Shown piece after piece: positions 26,247 to 34,885 of a stretch of DNA of 64,000 bases. The DNA lies in assembly GCF_004345855.1 (NCBI RefSeq), contig NZ_SLXN01000006.1, forward strand, positions 1-64,000, read 5' to 3'. Made by a program: the position numbers and the translations under genes. This DNA comes from Sphingomonas sp. BK235. Its GTDB lineage: Bacteria; Pseudomonadota; Alphaproteobacteria; Sphingomonadales; Sphingomonadaceae. Numbering within the stretch: the first letter of the stretch is position 1; each line of letters begins with the position of its first letter. Below the pieces are notes generated by a model. The model did no database searches, had not been told where the DNA came from, and saw only the letters and a program-made list of their open reading frames with translations.

Positions 26247-28904
26247 TCACCGCAGCGCCGCCTCCACCTCCGCGCGCTTGGCCGCGCGCAGCGCGACGCA
26301 CTGGCGGATCGCGCCGAGCGCCTGGCTCAGCTCCAGTTCGCCCCCGCCCAGCGTCGCCAGCCGCGGGCGGAACAGCGCCTCGACCGCCTCGGCCTTGTCC
26401 GCGCTGCAATAGCCGCCGAACAGCGTCGGGATGCGCGCGCGCGCGAAGGCGGGCACCCCCGCGATCGCGCCGTCGAAGTCGCGCGTGAACAGCGCCAGCA
26501 GCGCGTCCCGCCCGAGCTTCTGGCCGGCGAGCCGGGTCATCAGCGTCAGCCGCTCGGTCGATTGCAGCGCCGGGTCGCGCGTCAGCTCGAGCGCGCGCGC
26601 CACCTCGGCGGCGCTGCTCGCGCGACCCAGCGCGCGCACCGCGTGCGAGCGGAACAGCGGATCGCCGCTCGCCGCCAGCGCGTCGCGCAGCCGGTTCATG
26701 AAGACCACGCCGCGGTCCTCCACCGCCACCGCGAACGCCAGTTCGCGATAGGAGGGATCGATCGCGCGCGGCGTCGCCGCCAGCGCGCCCTCGGCCGCCT
26801 CGGCGAGCTGCGAGCGGAGCGCCGCGTCGCGCGCGGTCTGCGCGGCATAGTCGACGAGGTTCTGCCGCAGCAGCGCTTGCCCGGTCTCCTCGCCGGCATA
26901 GGCGCCCGGCGCGAACGACACCGCGCCGAGCGCGCGCAGTCGCGGCAGCGACAGCTCGCCCGCGAGCCGGCGCAGCCCCGCGGTCGCGGCGGGCGAGAGG
27001 TCGAGCTGCTCGACCTCGGCGATCGCCTGCGGCAGTTGCAGCGTGGCGCTGCGCTCGCGATGCGCGGCGAAGGCGCGCGCCCCCGCGATCACGCGCGCGA
27101 AGCTGGCGTTGCCCGCGAGGAAGTCGGCCCACAGGCTGTCCGCCGCCGCCATCGCCTCGCGCGCGGGCAGCGTGTCGGCGCCCTTGAGCAGCCCGGCCCA
27201 GCCGGCATCGTCGAGGCTGTAGCGCCAATAGCCCGCGCCATCGGCATTGGGCACCGCCACGCCGCTGCCGCGCAGAGTGAGCGTGCCGGTCGCGCTGCCG
27301 AGCAGGGTGCAGCTGCGCGTCTCGCCCTGGCGCGCGCAGACCGGCACCGTCCATGTCTGCGGCGCCGGTTGCGCGGCGACGCCGATCGGGCGATAGCGCT
27401 GCTGGCTCAGCTGCCACCGCCCGGCACCGTCGGCGCGGATGCGGATCACCGGCACGCCGGTTTGCGTCACGAAGCTGCGGAACACCGGGACGATGCCGGG
27501 ATCGCCCGACCCGGTCGCCATCGATTCGAAGAAATCGTCCGCGGCTGCGTTGGCGTAGCGGAAGCGGTTTAGATGGAACTGCACGCCTTTCCGGAACTTC
27601 TCCGCGCCGAGATAGCGCTCCACCATGGTCAGCACCTGACCGCCCTTCTGATAGGTGATCGAGTCGAAGGCGCTGGCGATCTGGTCGTTGCGCGTGATCT
27701 CCTGGCGGATCGGGCGGCCCACCGCGCGGCTGTCGGTGTCCATCGCGGTGAACGCCTCGGCGAGCTGCGCGACGTCGGTGCCGAGCCCCGGCTGCCAGAT
27801 CTCGCCGACGCGATTGCCCGCCCATTCGGCGAAGCTCTCGTTGAGCCAGATGTCGGTCCACCATTTCGGCGTGACGAGGTCGCCGAACCATTGGTGCGCC
27901 AGCTCGTGCGCCACCACCGTGCCGAAGCCGCGCCGCTGTGACGCGGGCGCGTCGGGGTCGAGCAGCAGCAGCGTGTCGTTGTAGGTGACGAGGCCGGCAT
28001 TCTCCATCGCGCCGCTCATCACCGGGCCGGCGATCTGGTCGAGCTTCTCGTAGGGATAGGGGATGCCGAAATATCGCTCGTGCAGCGCGAGGATCTTCGG
28101 CCCCTCGGTCGCGGCGAGCCGGAGCCGCTCGGCCTGCCCCTTGGTGGCGATGGCGCGATAGGGCAGCGCCGTCTTGCGCACCGCGTTGGCGGGCGCGTCG
28201 CCGGGCACGACGTCGAACGGGCCGACCGCGATCGCGACGAGATAGGTCGGCAGCGGCTTGGAGGCGGCGAAGACATGGCGGGTCAGCCCCGCGCCGGCGG
28301 GGGTGGCGGCGGTCTCGGGCGTGTTGGCGAAGACCTGCTGCCCGCTCGCCGCGGTGACGCTGAGCGTGAAGGGCGTCTTGAAGCCGGGCTCGTCGAAGCC
28401 GGGGAACATGCGCCGCGCGTCGATCGGCTCCATCTGCGTCCAGGCGTACCAGTCGTCGCCGACCTTGGCGCGGTACAGCCCCTCGGCGCCGGTCATGAAG
28501 GGCGCGTCATAGTCGAAGGCGAGCGTGACGCGACCGGCGGGGAGCGGCGTCGCGAAATCGAGCCGCGCCACGCCCGAGGTGTCGACCTGCGTGTAGCGCG
28601 CGCTGACGGTGCGGCCGCCGACGCGCGCGACGGCTTTGCTGACGGCGAGGCCGTTGCCGTGGAGGTAGAGCGAGGGTGTGGCGCGCCGGAGCTCGGCGTC
28701 GACCTCGGCGTGGCCGGTGAAGCGCTCCCGCTCGGGGCGGACGGTGAGGTCGATGCGATAGGCGGTGGGGCGCGCGGTGTCGGGGAGCTGGCCGAGCGGG
28801 ACCGGGCCTGGGGCGGTGGTGGCGGGGGCAGGGGCGGGGGCCTGCTGCGCCAGCGCGGGCGCGGCGAGGACGAGGGCGGTGGAGGCGAGCAGCGGGAGTC
28901 TCAT
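26247..28904 (-). CDS. M1-family zinc aminopeptidase, exported
   Basis: 885 residues. A signal peptide ends near APALAQQ, followed by a Pro/Ala linker. The M1 hallmarks are the exopeptidase motif GAMENAG and HELAHQWFGDLVT with the third zinc ligand in NESFAEW 18 residues on. The C-terminal half is a long alpha-helical domain resembling ERAP1-like regions. It should remove N-terminal amino acids from peptides in the periplasm. ATG at 28904 was chosen because GAAGGTCGC precedes it and the signal peptide starts there; the longer frame reads into repeat DNA. Confidence 0.92.
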   Translation of the reverse strand: MRLPLLASTALVLAAPALAQQAPAPAPATTAPGPVPLGQLPDTARPTAYRIDLTVRPERERFTGHAEVDAELRRATPSLYLHGNGLAVSKAVARVGGRTVSARYTQVDTSGVARLDFATPLPAGRVTLAFDYDAPFMTGAEGLYRAKVGDDWYAWTQMEPIDARRMFPGFDEPGFKTPFTLSVTAASGQQVFANTPETAATPAGAGLTRHVFAASKPLPTYLVAIAVGPFDVVPGDAPANAVRKTALPYRAIATKGQAERLRLAATEGPKILALHERYFGIPYPYEKLDQIAGPVMSGAMENAGLVTYNDTLLLLDPDAPASQRRGFGTVVAHELAHQWFGDLVTPKWWTDIWLNESFAEWAGNRVGEIWQPGLGTDVAQLAEAFTAMDTDSRAVGRPIRQEITRNDQIASAFDSITYQKGGQVLTMVERYLGAEKFRKGVQFHLNRFRYANAAADDFFESMATGSGDPGIVPVFRSFVTQTGVPVIRIRADGAGRWQLSQQRYRPIGVAAQPAPQTWTVPVCARQGETRSCTLLGSATGTLTLRGSGVAVPNADGAGYWRYSLDDAGWAGLLKGADTLPAREAMAAADSLWADFLAGNASFARVIAGARAFAAHRERSATLQLPQAIAEVEQLDLSPAATAGLRRLAGELSLPRLRALGAVSFAPGAYAGEETGQALLRQNLVDYAAQTARDAALRSQLAEAAEGALAATPRAIDPSYRELAFAVAVEDRGVVFMNRLRDALAASGDPLFRSHAVRALGRASSAAEVARALELTRDPALQSTERLTLMTRLAGQKLGRDALLALFTRDFDGAIAGVPAFARARIPTLFGGYCSADKAEAVEALFRPRLATLGGGELELSQALGAIRQCVALRAAKRAEVEAALR

Positions 28905-29009
28905 GGGCGCGACCTTCGTTCTGGTTGCCGCAGGCCTAGGACGGAACCGGCCGAAGTGCATCCCCCGCGACAGCGCTGCTTCTGCGTTGAGACCTTTGAA
29001 CACCCCTTC

Positions 29010-29037
29010 GTCATCCCGGACTTGTTCCGGCATCCAC
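29010..29037. repeat. Isolated half-copy of the 94-bp element
   Basis: A single GTCATCCCGGACTTGTTCCGG arm ends in CATCCACC rather than GATCCA, followed by the shared leader TTCATTGTCGCGGACGCAGC and then a complete element. The same half-plus-whole arrangement occurs at 5873-6040. The 308-base gap 28905-29212 holds only these repeats. Confidence 0.75.
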
Positions 29038-29083
29038 CGCCCCGGATGCAGAAGGTTCATTGTCGCGGACGCAGCTTACCCCC

Positions 29084-29177
29084 GTCATCCCGGGCTTGAC
29101 CCGGGATCCATAGTGCCGCGAGAGCCGCCGGCGTTGCTCTCGCGGAAGAATGGATCCCGGCGCGAGGCCGGGATGAC
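29084..29177. repeat. 94-bp palindromic intergenic element, copy 4
   Basis: Begins GTCATCCCGGGCTTGACC and ends GAGGCCGGGATGAC, between the M1 peptidase start and the end of kynA, both on the minus strand. The central section (GCGTTGCTCTCGCGGAAGAA) is close to copy 1. Confidence 0.88.
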
Positions 29178-29212
29178 GGTGAGGGAAGAGAGAGCAACCA
29201 CCCTATACTTCC

Positions 29213-30025
29213 TCACAACCGCGTGCGCACCTGCCACAGCTCGGGGAACAGCTCGACCTCGAGCATCTTGCGCAGGTACGACACACCCGCGGTGCCGCCC
29301 GTGCCGCGCTTGAGCCCGATCACGCGCTCCACCGTGGTGACGTGGTTGAAGCGCCAGCGCCGGAAATAATCCTCCAGGTCGACGAGCTTCTCCGCCAGCT
29401 CGTACAGCGGCCAGTGCGTCTCGGGCGCACGATACACCTGCTCCCACGCGCCCACCACCGCCTCGCTCGCGATGTGCGGCGTGCGCCAGTCGCGCGCGGG
29501 ATCGGCGAGCAAGCCCGCGGCGTGGAGGCGGACCAGCGCGGCGTCGTAGATGCTCGGCGCGGCGAGGATCGCCTCCAGCCGCGTCAGCGTCGGCGCGCGG
29601 TGGCGGTGCGGCCCGAGCGTCGCGGAGACGCGGTTGCCGCACAGATATTCCACCGCGCGATACTGCCACGACTGGAACCCCGACGACTGCCCCAGCGCGT
29701 CGCGAAAGCTGGTATAGTCGGACGGCGTCATCGTGCGCAGCACGTCCCAGGCGCCGTTGAGCTGCTCCAGGATCCGCGCCACCCGCGCGAGCAGCTTGAA
29801 CGCCTGGGGCAGGCGATCGGCCAGGATCGCGTCGCGCGCGCTCTCCAGCTCGTGCACCGCCAGCTTCATCCACAATTCGCTGGTCTGGTGCTGGATGATG
29901 AACAGCAGCTCGTCGTGCGCGTCGCTCAGCGGGTGCTGCGCGTCGAGCAATCGGTCGAGCGCGAGATAGTCGCCATAGCCCATGCGCCCGGCGAAGTTCA
30001 GTTCGGCGTCGTGATGCTCGCTCAT
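29213..30025 (-). CDS. kynA: Tryptophan 2,3-dioxygenase
   Basis: A 270-residue haem enzyme that opens the indole ring of L-tryptophan to N-formylkynurenine. The conserved [14 protein letters not shown] near residue 37 and the later [17 protein letters not shown], with its haem-ligand histidine, are present. The start at 30025 overlaps the kynU stop by one base (TGATG), so translation is coupled. The length matches the short bacterial form. Confidence 0.95.
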   Translation of the reverse strand: MSEHHDAELNFAGRMGYGDYLALDRLLDAQHPLSDAHDELLFIIQHQTSELWMKLAVHELESARDAILADRLPQAFKLLARVARILEQLNGAWDVLRTMTPSDYTSFRDALGQSSGFQSWQYRAVEYLCGNRVSATLGPHRHRAPTLTRLEAILAAPSIYDAALVRLHAAGLLADPARDWRTPHIASEAVVGAWEQVYRAPETHWPLYELAEKLVDLEDYFRRWRFNHVTTVERVIGLKRGTGGTAGVSYLRKMLEVELFPELWQVRTRL

Positions 30026-31218
30026 CACGTCACCGCGGCGCGGGCATGATGCTCGGGGCGGTCCCACGCGCCGGTGGCGAGGATGTCGGCGAGGATGTCG
30101 ACCGCGCGCACCACCTCCTCCTCGCTCAGGTACAGAGGCGTGAAGCCGAAGCGCAGCAGGTCGGGCGCGCGCACGTCGCCGATCACGCCGCGCGCGATCA
30201 GCGCCTGCATCACCGCATAGGCCTGCGGGTGCGCGACGCTCACCTGGCTGCCACGCGCGTGCGGGTCGCGCGGCGAGGCGAGCGTGAGCTGGGGGCAGCG
30301 CGCCTCCACCTCGGCGATGAAGCACTGCGACAGGCGGATCGAGGCGGCGCGCAGGTCGGCCATGTCGACCCCGTCCCAGACGTCGAGCGCGGCGTCGAGC
30401 ACCGACAGCGCGATCACCGGCGGCGTGCCGACGCGCATCCGCTCGACCCCCGGCGCGGGGGCATAGTCGCGCTCGAATGCGAAGGGCGCGCGGTGGCCGA
30501 GCCAGCCGCTCAGGATCGGGCGCGCGGTCTCGGCGTGGCGCGGCGCGAGATAGAGGAAGGCGGGGGCGCCGGGGCCGCCGTTGAGGTACTTGTAGGTGCA
30601 GCCGACCGCGAAGTCGGCGTCCGCGCCGGCAAGATCGACCGGCAGCGCGCCGGCGGAATGCGCCAGGTCCCACAGAGCGATGGCGCCGGCGGCGTGCGCG
30701 CTTGCGGTGAGCGCGCGCATGTCGTGGAGGCGGCCGGTGCGATAGTCGACCTCTGTCAGCATCGTCACCGCGACGTCCTCGTCGATCGCGTCCGCCACCT
30801 CCTCGGGCGCGACGACGCGCAGTTCATGGCCCTGGCCGAGCGAGTCGAGCAGCGACTGGGCGATGTAGAGGTCGCTCGGGAAATTGCCGCTGTCGCTCAG
30901 CACCACGCGGCGGCCGGGGCGCAGCGCGATTGCGGCGGCTAGCGCCTGGAACAGCTTGATCGAGAGCGTGTCGCCGGTGATGACGCTGCCCGCGGGCGCG
31001 CCGACCAGCCGCGCGATACGGTCGCCGACGCGGGTCGGCAGCGCCATCCAGCCGGCGTCGTTCCAGCCGCGGATCAGCCGCTCGCCCCATTGCTCGCGGA
31101 TCGCCGCGGCGGCGCGCGCCTCGGCCGCGCGCGGCAGCGGGCCGAGCGAGTTGCCGTCGAGGTAGATCACGCCCGGCGGCAGATGGAACAGCGCACGGGT
31201 GGCGGCGAAGTCGGTCAT
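30025..31218 (-). CDS. kynU: Kynureninase
   Basis: A 397-residue PLP enzyme cleaving kynurenine to anthranilate and alanine. [12 protein letters not shown] near the N-terminus, the PLP-binding aspartate region [16 protein letters not shown] and the lysine in [19 protein letters not shown] identify the family. ATG at 31218 follows a divergent, repeat-filled leader; the upstream in-frame extension lacks family sequence. No formamidase gene (kynB) lies adjacent, so that step must be supplied elsewhere. Confidence 0.95.
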   Translation of the reverse strand: MTDFAATRALFHLPPGVIYLDGNSLGPLPRAAEARAAAAIREQWGERLIRGWNDAGWMALPTRVGDRIARLVGAPAGSVITGDTLSIKLFQALAAAIALRPGRRVVLSDSGNFPSDLYIAQSLLDSLGQGHELRVVAPEEVADAIDEDVAVTMLTEVDYRTGRLHDMRALTASAHAAGAIALWDLAHSAGALPVDLAGADADFAVGCTYKYLNGGPGAPAFLYLAPRHAETARPILSGWLGHRAPFAFERDYAPAPGVERMRVGTPPVIALSVLDAALDVWDGVDMADLRAASIRLSQCFIAEVEARCPQLTLASPRDPHARGSQVSVAHPQAYAVMQALIARGVIGDVRAPDLLRFGFTPLYLSEEEVVRAVDILADILATGAWDRPEHHARAAVT

Positions 31219-31294
31219 GCCCGCGTCTTTAGCGCGCGGGAGGGAGCGGGCCAATCGCGACAGGCTCGGATTGCTCGGGGCGCACCGCCTTCGC

Positions 31295-31336
31295 GCGCTC
31301 ATTGCTCCGCGCTCACCGCTCCGCGCTCACCACCTC
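31295..31336. repeat. 14-bp tandem repeat, about 2.7 units
   Basis: GCGCTCATTGCTCC, GCGCTCACCGCTCC and GCGCTCACCACCTC follow each other directly. Short and degenerate; no coding meaning is seen. Confidence 0.6.
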
Positions 31337-31352
31337 TCCACACTCCCTACCG

Positions 31353-31436
31353 CCTCGGCGGACGCCGGGGCCCAGTTGGGGGACGATGGTAAGTCCCACG
31401 GAGGCTTTCCCAACTGGACCCCGGCGTCCGCCGGGG
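31353..31436. repeat. 84-bp inverted repeat (GGACGCCGGGGCCCAG family)
   Basis: Left arm CCTCGGCGGACGCCGGGG followed by CCCAGTTGGG; right arm CCCAACTGGACCCCGGCGTC then CGCCGGGG. Arms of 28 bases with two mismatches surround a 28-base loop. It is a different family from the 94-bp elements. Confidence 0.8.
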
Positions 31437-31530
31437 TGGTGACGGCAAAATGGAAGGACCGCATCTCAGCACGCCCCATCGCCCCATCTCCCCAACGTTC
31501 CTCGCGACGGTAAGCCTCCGCAAAACTTCC

Positions 31531-31624
31531 GTCATCCCGGACTTGGTCCGGGATCCACCGTGCCGCAGACTCACGGCGCGTTGTTCCCGCGGCAGCGTGG
31601 ATCCCGGGACACGTCCGGGATGAC
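31531..31624. repeat. 94-bp palindromic intergenic element, copy 5
   Basis: Begins GTCATCCCGGACTTGGTCC and ends CACGTCCGGGATGAC. It lies downstream of the efflux-transporter gene, in the gap before kynU. Confidence 0.88.
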
Positions 31625-31750
31625 GGAGGACGAAGAGCGTCCCGCGACGCTGGCAAAGGTGGCGCGAAGACAGGCCCGGTAGGGCGACACCGGCGAGACC
31701 CACTCCCGCTCCCCGACCGGTCCCGGTCTCCGCCGGGGCACCTACGCCCC

Positions 31751-33295
31751 TCAGTCCGCCGCGACCGGACCCGACGGCGCGCTCGGCCGGCGGCAGGTCC
31801 ACACCAGCAGGATCAGCCCCGCCGCGAGCCACGCCGACAGACGGAACAGGTCGACCGAGGCGAGCAGATAGGCCTGCCCCACCATCTGCCGCGTCACCGC
31901 CGCGGCGGCCTGCTGCGCGCTCATCCCCATGCGCTGCATCTGCTCGGCCGCGAGCTGATACGGCATGCCGTTGCCGATCGCCTCGGCGAGCCGGCTCTGG
32001 TGGAGCGCCTCGCGCCGGTCCCATGCAGTGGAGATCAGCGAGGCGGCGAACCCGCCCGCGGTGATGCGGCAGAAGTTCGAGATGCCGGTCGCCGAGGGCA
32101 GCCGCTGCGGCGGGATCTTGTCGAGCGAGATCGTCAGCATCGCGAGGAAGAAGGTGCTCATCGACACGCCCTGGACGAGCAGCGGCAGCACGAGGTCGCC
32201 GAAGGTCGCCTGCGCGGTATAGCCCGATCGCATCCAATAGCTGATCGCGAAGCCGGCGAAGGCGATCGTCGCGATCAGGCGCGCGTCGACCTTGCCCGAC
32301 AGCCGCGCCACCAGCGGGGTCAGCAGCACCGCCACCACCCCGCTCGGCGCCGCCACCAGCCCGGCCCAGGTCGCGGTATAGCCCAGCTGGGTCTGGAGCC
32401 ACAAAGGCAGGATCAGGATGTTGGCGAAGAACACCGCGTAGCCGAGCGAGAAGCAGAGATTGCCGATCCAGAAGTTGCGCCGCGCGAACAAGGTCAGATC
32501 CACCGTCGGGTTGGCGTCGGTCAGCTCCCAGATCACCCAGGCGACGAAGGCGATCGCCGCGGTGATCGTCAGCACCACGATCAGGGGATCGTTGAACCAG
32601 TCGGCGTTCTTGCCGAGGTCGAGCATCACCTGGAGCGAGCCGACCCACAGCACCAGCAGCCCGAGCCCGACCGTGTCGATCGGCAGCTTCATCGTCGGTG
32701 TCTCGCGGCTGCGCAGGTTGAACCAGCACACCAGCGCGGTGACGACGCCGAACGGCACGTTGATCAGGAAGATCCACGACCAATGGTAGTTGTCGGAGAT
32801 GTAGCCGCCGAGGATCGGCCCCATGATCGGCGCCACCAGCGTGGTCATCGACCAGATGCCGAGCGCGGTGGAGCGCTTGTCGTGCGGGAAGATCGAGATC
32901 AGCAGCGCCTGGCTGCCCGGCATCATCGGCCCCGACACCGCGCCCTGAAGCACGCGGAAGAGGATCAGCGAGGGCAGGTCCCACGCCACGCCGCACAGGA
33001 AGGAGGCGAGGGTGAACAGCACCACCGAGGTGCAGAACACGCGCACCACGCCGAAGCGCCGCATCAGCCAGCCGGTCAGCGGCACCGCGACGCCATTGGC
33101 GACCGCGAAGGCGGTGACCACCCAAGTGGAATTGTCGCTCGACACGCCGAGGTTGCCCGCGATCGTCGGCAGCGAGACGTTGGCGATGGTGCTGTCGAGC
33201 ACCATCATGAAGGTGCCGAGCGCCAGTGCGAAGGCGGTGACACCGAGCTGGACGCCGGTGAGCGGCGCCTGTTCCTGCGGCGCGCCGCTAGCCAT
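31751..33295 (-). CDS. DHA2-family MFS drug efflux transporter (EmrB-like)
   Basis: A 514-residue inner-membrane protein with about 14 hydrophobic segments. MMVLDSTIANVSLPTIAG in helix 1 and the downstream WVVTAFAVANGVAVPLTGW are typical of DHA2 proton-antiporters. With the HlyD-type adaptor and NodT-type channel encoded upstream in the same direction it would form a tripartite pump across both membranes. A 402-base, repeat-filled gap separates it from the adaptor gene, which may weaken co-transcription. Confidence 0.92.
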   Translation of the reverse strand: MASGAPQEQAPLTGVQLGVTAFALALGTFMMVLDSTIANVSLPTIAGNLGVSSDNSTWVVTAFAVANGVAVPLTGWLMRRFGVVRVFCTSVVLFTLASFLCGVAWDLPSLILFRVLQGAVSGPMMPGSQALLISIFPHDKRSTALGIWSMTTLVAPIMGPILGGYISDNYHWSWIFLINVPFGVVTALVCWFNLRSRETPTMKLPIDTVGLGLLVLWVGSLQVMLDLGKNADWFNDPLIVVLTITAAIAFVAWVIWELTDANPTVDLTLFARRNFWIGNLCFSLGYAVFFANILILPLWLQTQLGYTATWAGLVAAPSGVVAVLLTPLVARLSGKVDARLIATIAFAGFAISYWMRSGYTAQATFGDLVLPLLVQGVSMSTFFLAMLTISLDKIPPQRLPSATGISNFCRITAGGFAASLISTAWDRREALHQSRLAEAIGNGMPYQLAAEQMQRMGMSAQQAAAAVTRQMVGQAYLLASVDLFRLSAWLAAGLILLVWTCRRPSAPSGPVAAD

Positions 33296-33413
33296 GATGC
33301 GGTCCCCTCAACCGTGTTCCTGCGCACGCGGGAATCCAGGGACACGAACGCTGACGCGCGCTGCCGATCATCGCGGAACGGGAGGAGCCGTCGTCCCCCG
33401 GGCTATCGTCGTC

Positions 33414-33503
33414 CGTCGCGCCACCGTGGTCCGACGCGCGACGGTCGTCCCACGCGTTACCGTGGTACGCCGCGCTACCGTCATCCCAAGCGCTACCGTC
33501 ATC
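33414..33503. repeat. 18-bp degenerate tandem array, five units
   Basis: Units at 33414, 33432, 33450, 33468 and 33486, each exactly 18 bases, approximating CGCCGCGCTACCGTCATC. The last two are nearly identical, and the final unit runs into the GTCATCCCGG arm of the adjoining 94-bp element, so the array looks like an expansion of that element's edge. One more degenerate unit may precede it. Confidence 0.8.
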
Positions 33504-33591
33504 CCGGACTTGTTCCGGGATCCAGCCTTCCGCGTATCCCGCAGGCGTGAGGCTCGGCGCACGCTGGATCCCGGAACAAGTCCGGGATGAC
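33498..33591. repeat. 94-bp palindromic intergenic element, copy 6
   Basis: Begins GTCATCCCGGACTTGTTCC and ends CAAGTCCGGGATGAC, with near-perfect arms. It overlaps the last unit of the 18-bp array. Confidence 0.88.
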
Positions 33592-33697
33592 GAAGAAGGT
33601 GAGGGAAGCGCGATAGGTGACGGCTGCGCGCTCACCGCGTCACCGACCCGCGGGAACAGCAGCGCGATCCCCGCCCCGAGCCGCTCCGCGACGCCGC

Positions 33698-34885
33698 TCA
33701 CCGGTTGGCCGCCACGATGCGGCGGATCTCCGCCTCGACCTTGGGGTCGGTCCCGACATTGGTGTCGCCGCGGTAAGGCGCCGCCGCTGCCTGTGCGAGC
33801 CGCGCGCCGCGCTGGTCGGCGGTGTCGACGGTCGTCGTCACCGACAGGCCGACGCGCAGCGGGTTGGCGCGCAGCTCGCGGGGGTCGAGCGCGATCCGCA
33901 CCGGCACGCGCTGGACGATCTTGATCCAGTTGCCGCTGGCGTTCTGCGGCGGCAGCAGCGCGAAGGCGTTGCCGCTGCCCGCGGCGAGCCCGATCACGCG
34001 GCCGTGATAGACGATGTCGCCGCCGTACATGTCCGCGGTGATCCTGACCGGCTGGCCGATGCGCAGGTCCTTGAGCTGGGTCTCGCGGAAGTTGGCGTCG
34101 ACCCACAGCCGGTCGAGCGGCACGATCGCCATCAGCGGCGTCCCCGCATTGACCTGCTGGCCGACCTGCACCGTGCGCTGCGCCACCACGCCCGCGATCG
34201 GCGCGATCACGTGCATATGGCCGCGCGCCACCGCGGCGCGACGGTAGTTGGCGATAGCGGCGAGCACCGCGGGGTTGGTGTCGACGTCGGTGCCCTGCAC
34301 CGCGCTCTGCGCCTGGCGGCGCTGCTCGCGCGCGAGCCGCAGGTTGGCGGTCGCCACCTTCACCGCGTCGGCGGCGTGGCTGAGTTCCTCGCCCGAGATC
34401 GCGCCCTGCTGCGCGGCGCCGCGGCGGCGCGCGTAATCGTCGCGCGCGCGGTTGAGCTCGGCCTCGGCCTGGACGATCGCGGCGTCGGATTGGCCCACGC
34501 GCGTGAAGTCGGCGCGCGTCGAGCGCACCGCGCGCGCCAGCTCGGCGCCGGCGGCGGCGACGTTGACGTCGGCGGTGGTGGGGTCCAGGTCGATCAGCGG
34601 CTGGCCCGCGGTGACCGACTGGGTGTTGTCGGCGTGGAGCTGCGTCACCGTGCCGGGGTCGCGCGCGGTGATCGCCACCACATCGCCCGCGACATAAGCG
34701 TCATCGGTCTCCTCCTCCGGCGGGGCGAAGAAGAAGTGCATGATCGCCCAGATGATCAGCACCACCAGCAGCACCGCGCCGAGGATCAGGAAGGCGCGGC
34801 GGCGCGCCTTCGGCTTGCCCGCGGGCGTGGGCGCGGGCGTCGGGGCGGGGGCGGGCGAGGGCGTGGGGGCGGCGGTGTCGGTCAT
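33698..34885 (-). CDS. HlyD-family membrane fusion protein (EmrA-like)
   Basis: 395 residues: a Pro/Ala-rich cytoplasmic start, one membrane helix (about 31-50, FLILGAVLLVVLIIWAIMHF), then the biotinyl-lipoyl-like halves (TDDAYVAGDVVAITARDPGT and MHVIAPIAGVVAQRTVQVGQ) flanking a coiled-coil hairpin. It bridges the MFS pump and the outer-membrane channel. The start overlaps the NodT-type gene stop by four bases (ATGA). Confidence 0.92.
   Translation of the reverse strand: MTDTAAPTPSPAPAPTPAPTPAGKPKARRRAFLILGAVLLVVLIIWAIMHFFFAPPEEETDDAYVAGDVVAITARDPGTVTQLHADNTQSVTAGQPLIDLDPTTADVNVAAAGAELARAVRSTRADFTRVGQSDAAIVQAEAELNRARDDYARRRGAAQQGAISGEELSHAADAVKVATANLRLAREQRRQAQSAVQGTDVDTNPAVLAAIANYRRAAVARGHMHVIAPIAGVVAQRTVQVGQQVNAGTPLMAIVPLDRLWVDANFRETQLKDLRIGQPVRITADMYGGDIVYHGRVIGLAAGSGNAFALLPPQNASGNWIKIVQRVPVRIALDPRELRANPLRVGLSVTTTVDTADQRGARLAQAAAAPYRGDTNVGTDPKVEAEIRRIVAANR

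Larger units (their letters stand above)
31219..31750. other. 532-base repeat-filled gap, no gene seen
   Basis: Between kynU and the efflux transporter. It contains a 14-bp tandem repeat, an 84-bp inverted repeat and a 94-bp element. Overlapping frames on both strands read through these palindromes and have no recognisable protein character. The promoter of kynUA should lie at its left end. Confidence 0.65.
33296..33697. other. 402-base repeat-filled gap inside the efflux operon
   Basis: Contains a single arm of the GTGTTCCTGCG family near 33308, an 18-bp tandem array and a 94-bp element. Frames here translate to repetitive Arg/Thr peptides and are not credible genes. Confidence 0.65.

Noticed and set aside
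31199..31656. Frames of about 104 residues in the kynU-efflux gap on both strands
   Set aside because: They read through inverted repeats and have no ribosome sites or family sequence.
33414..33503. Possible CRISPR array
   Set aside because: Units are directly adjacent with no spacers between them and are degenerate; no cas genes are in the window.
33368..33562. 64-residue minus-strand frame with repeated Thr/Arg peptides
   Set aside because: It simply translates the 18-bp array and the arm of a 94-bp element.
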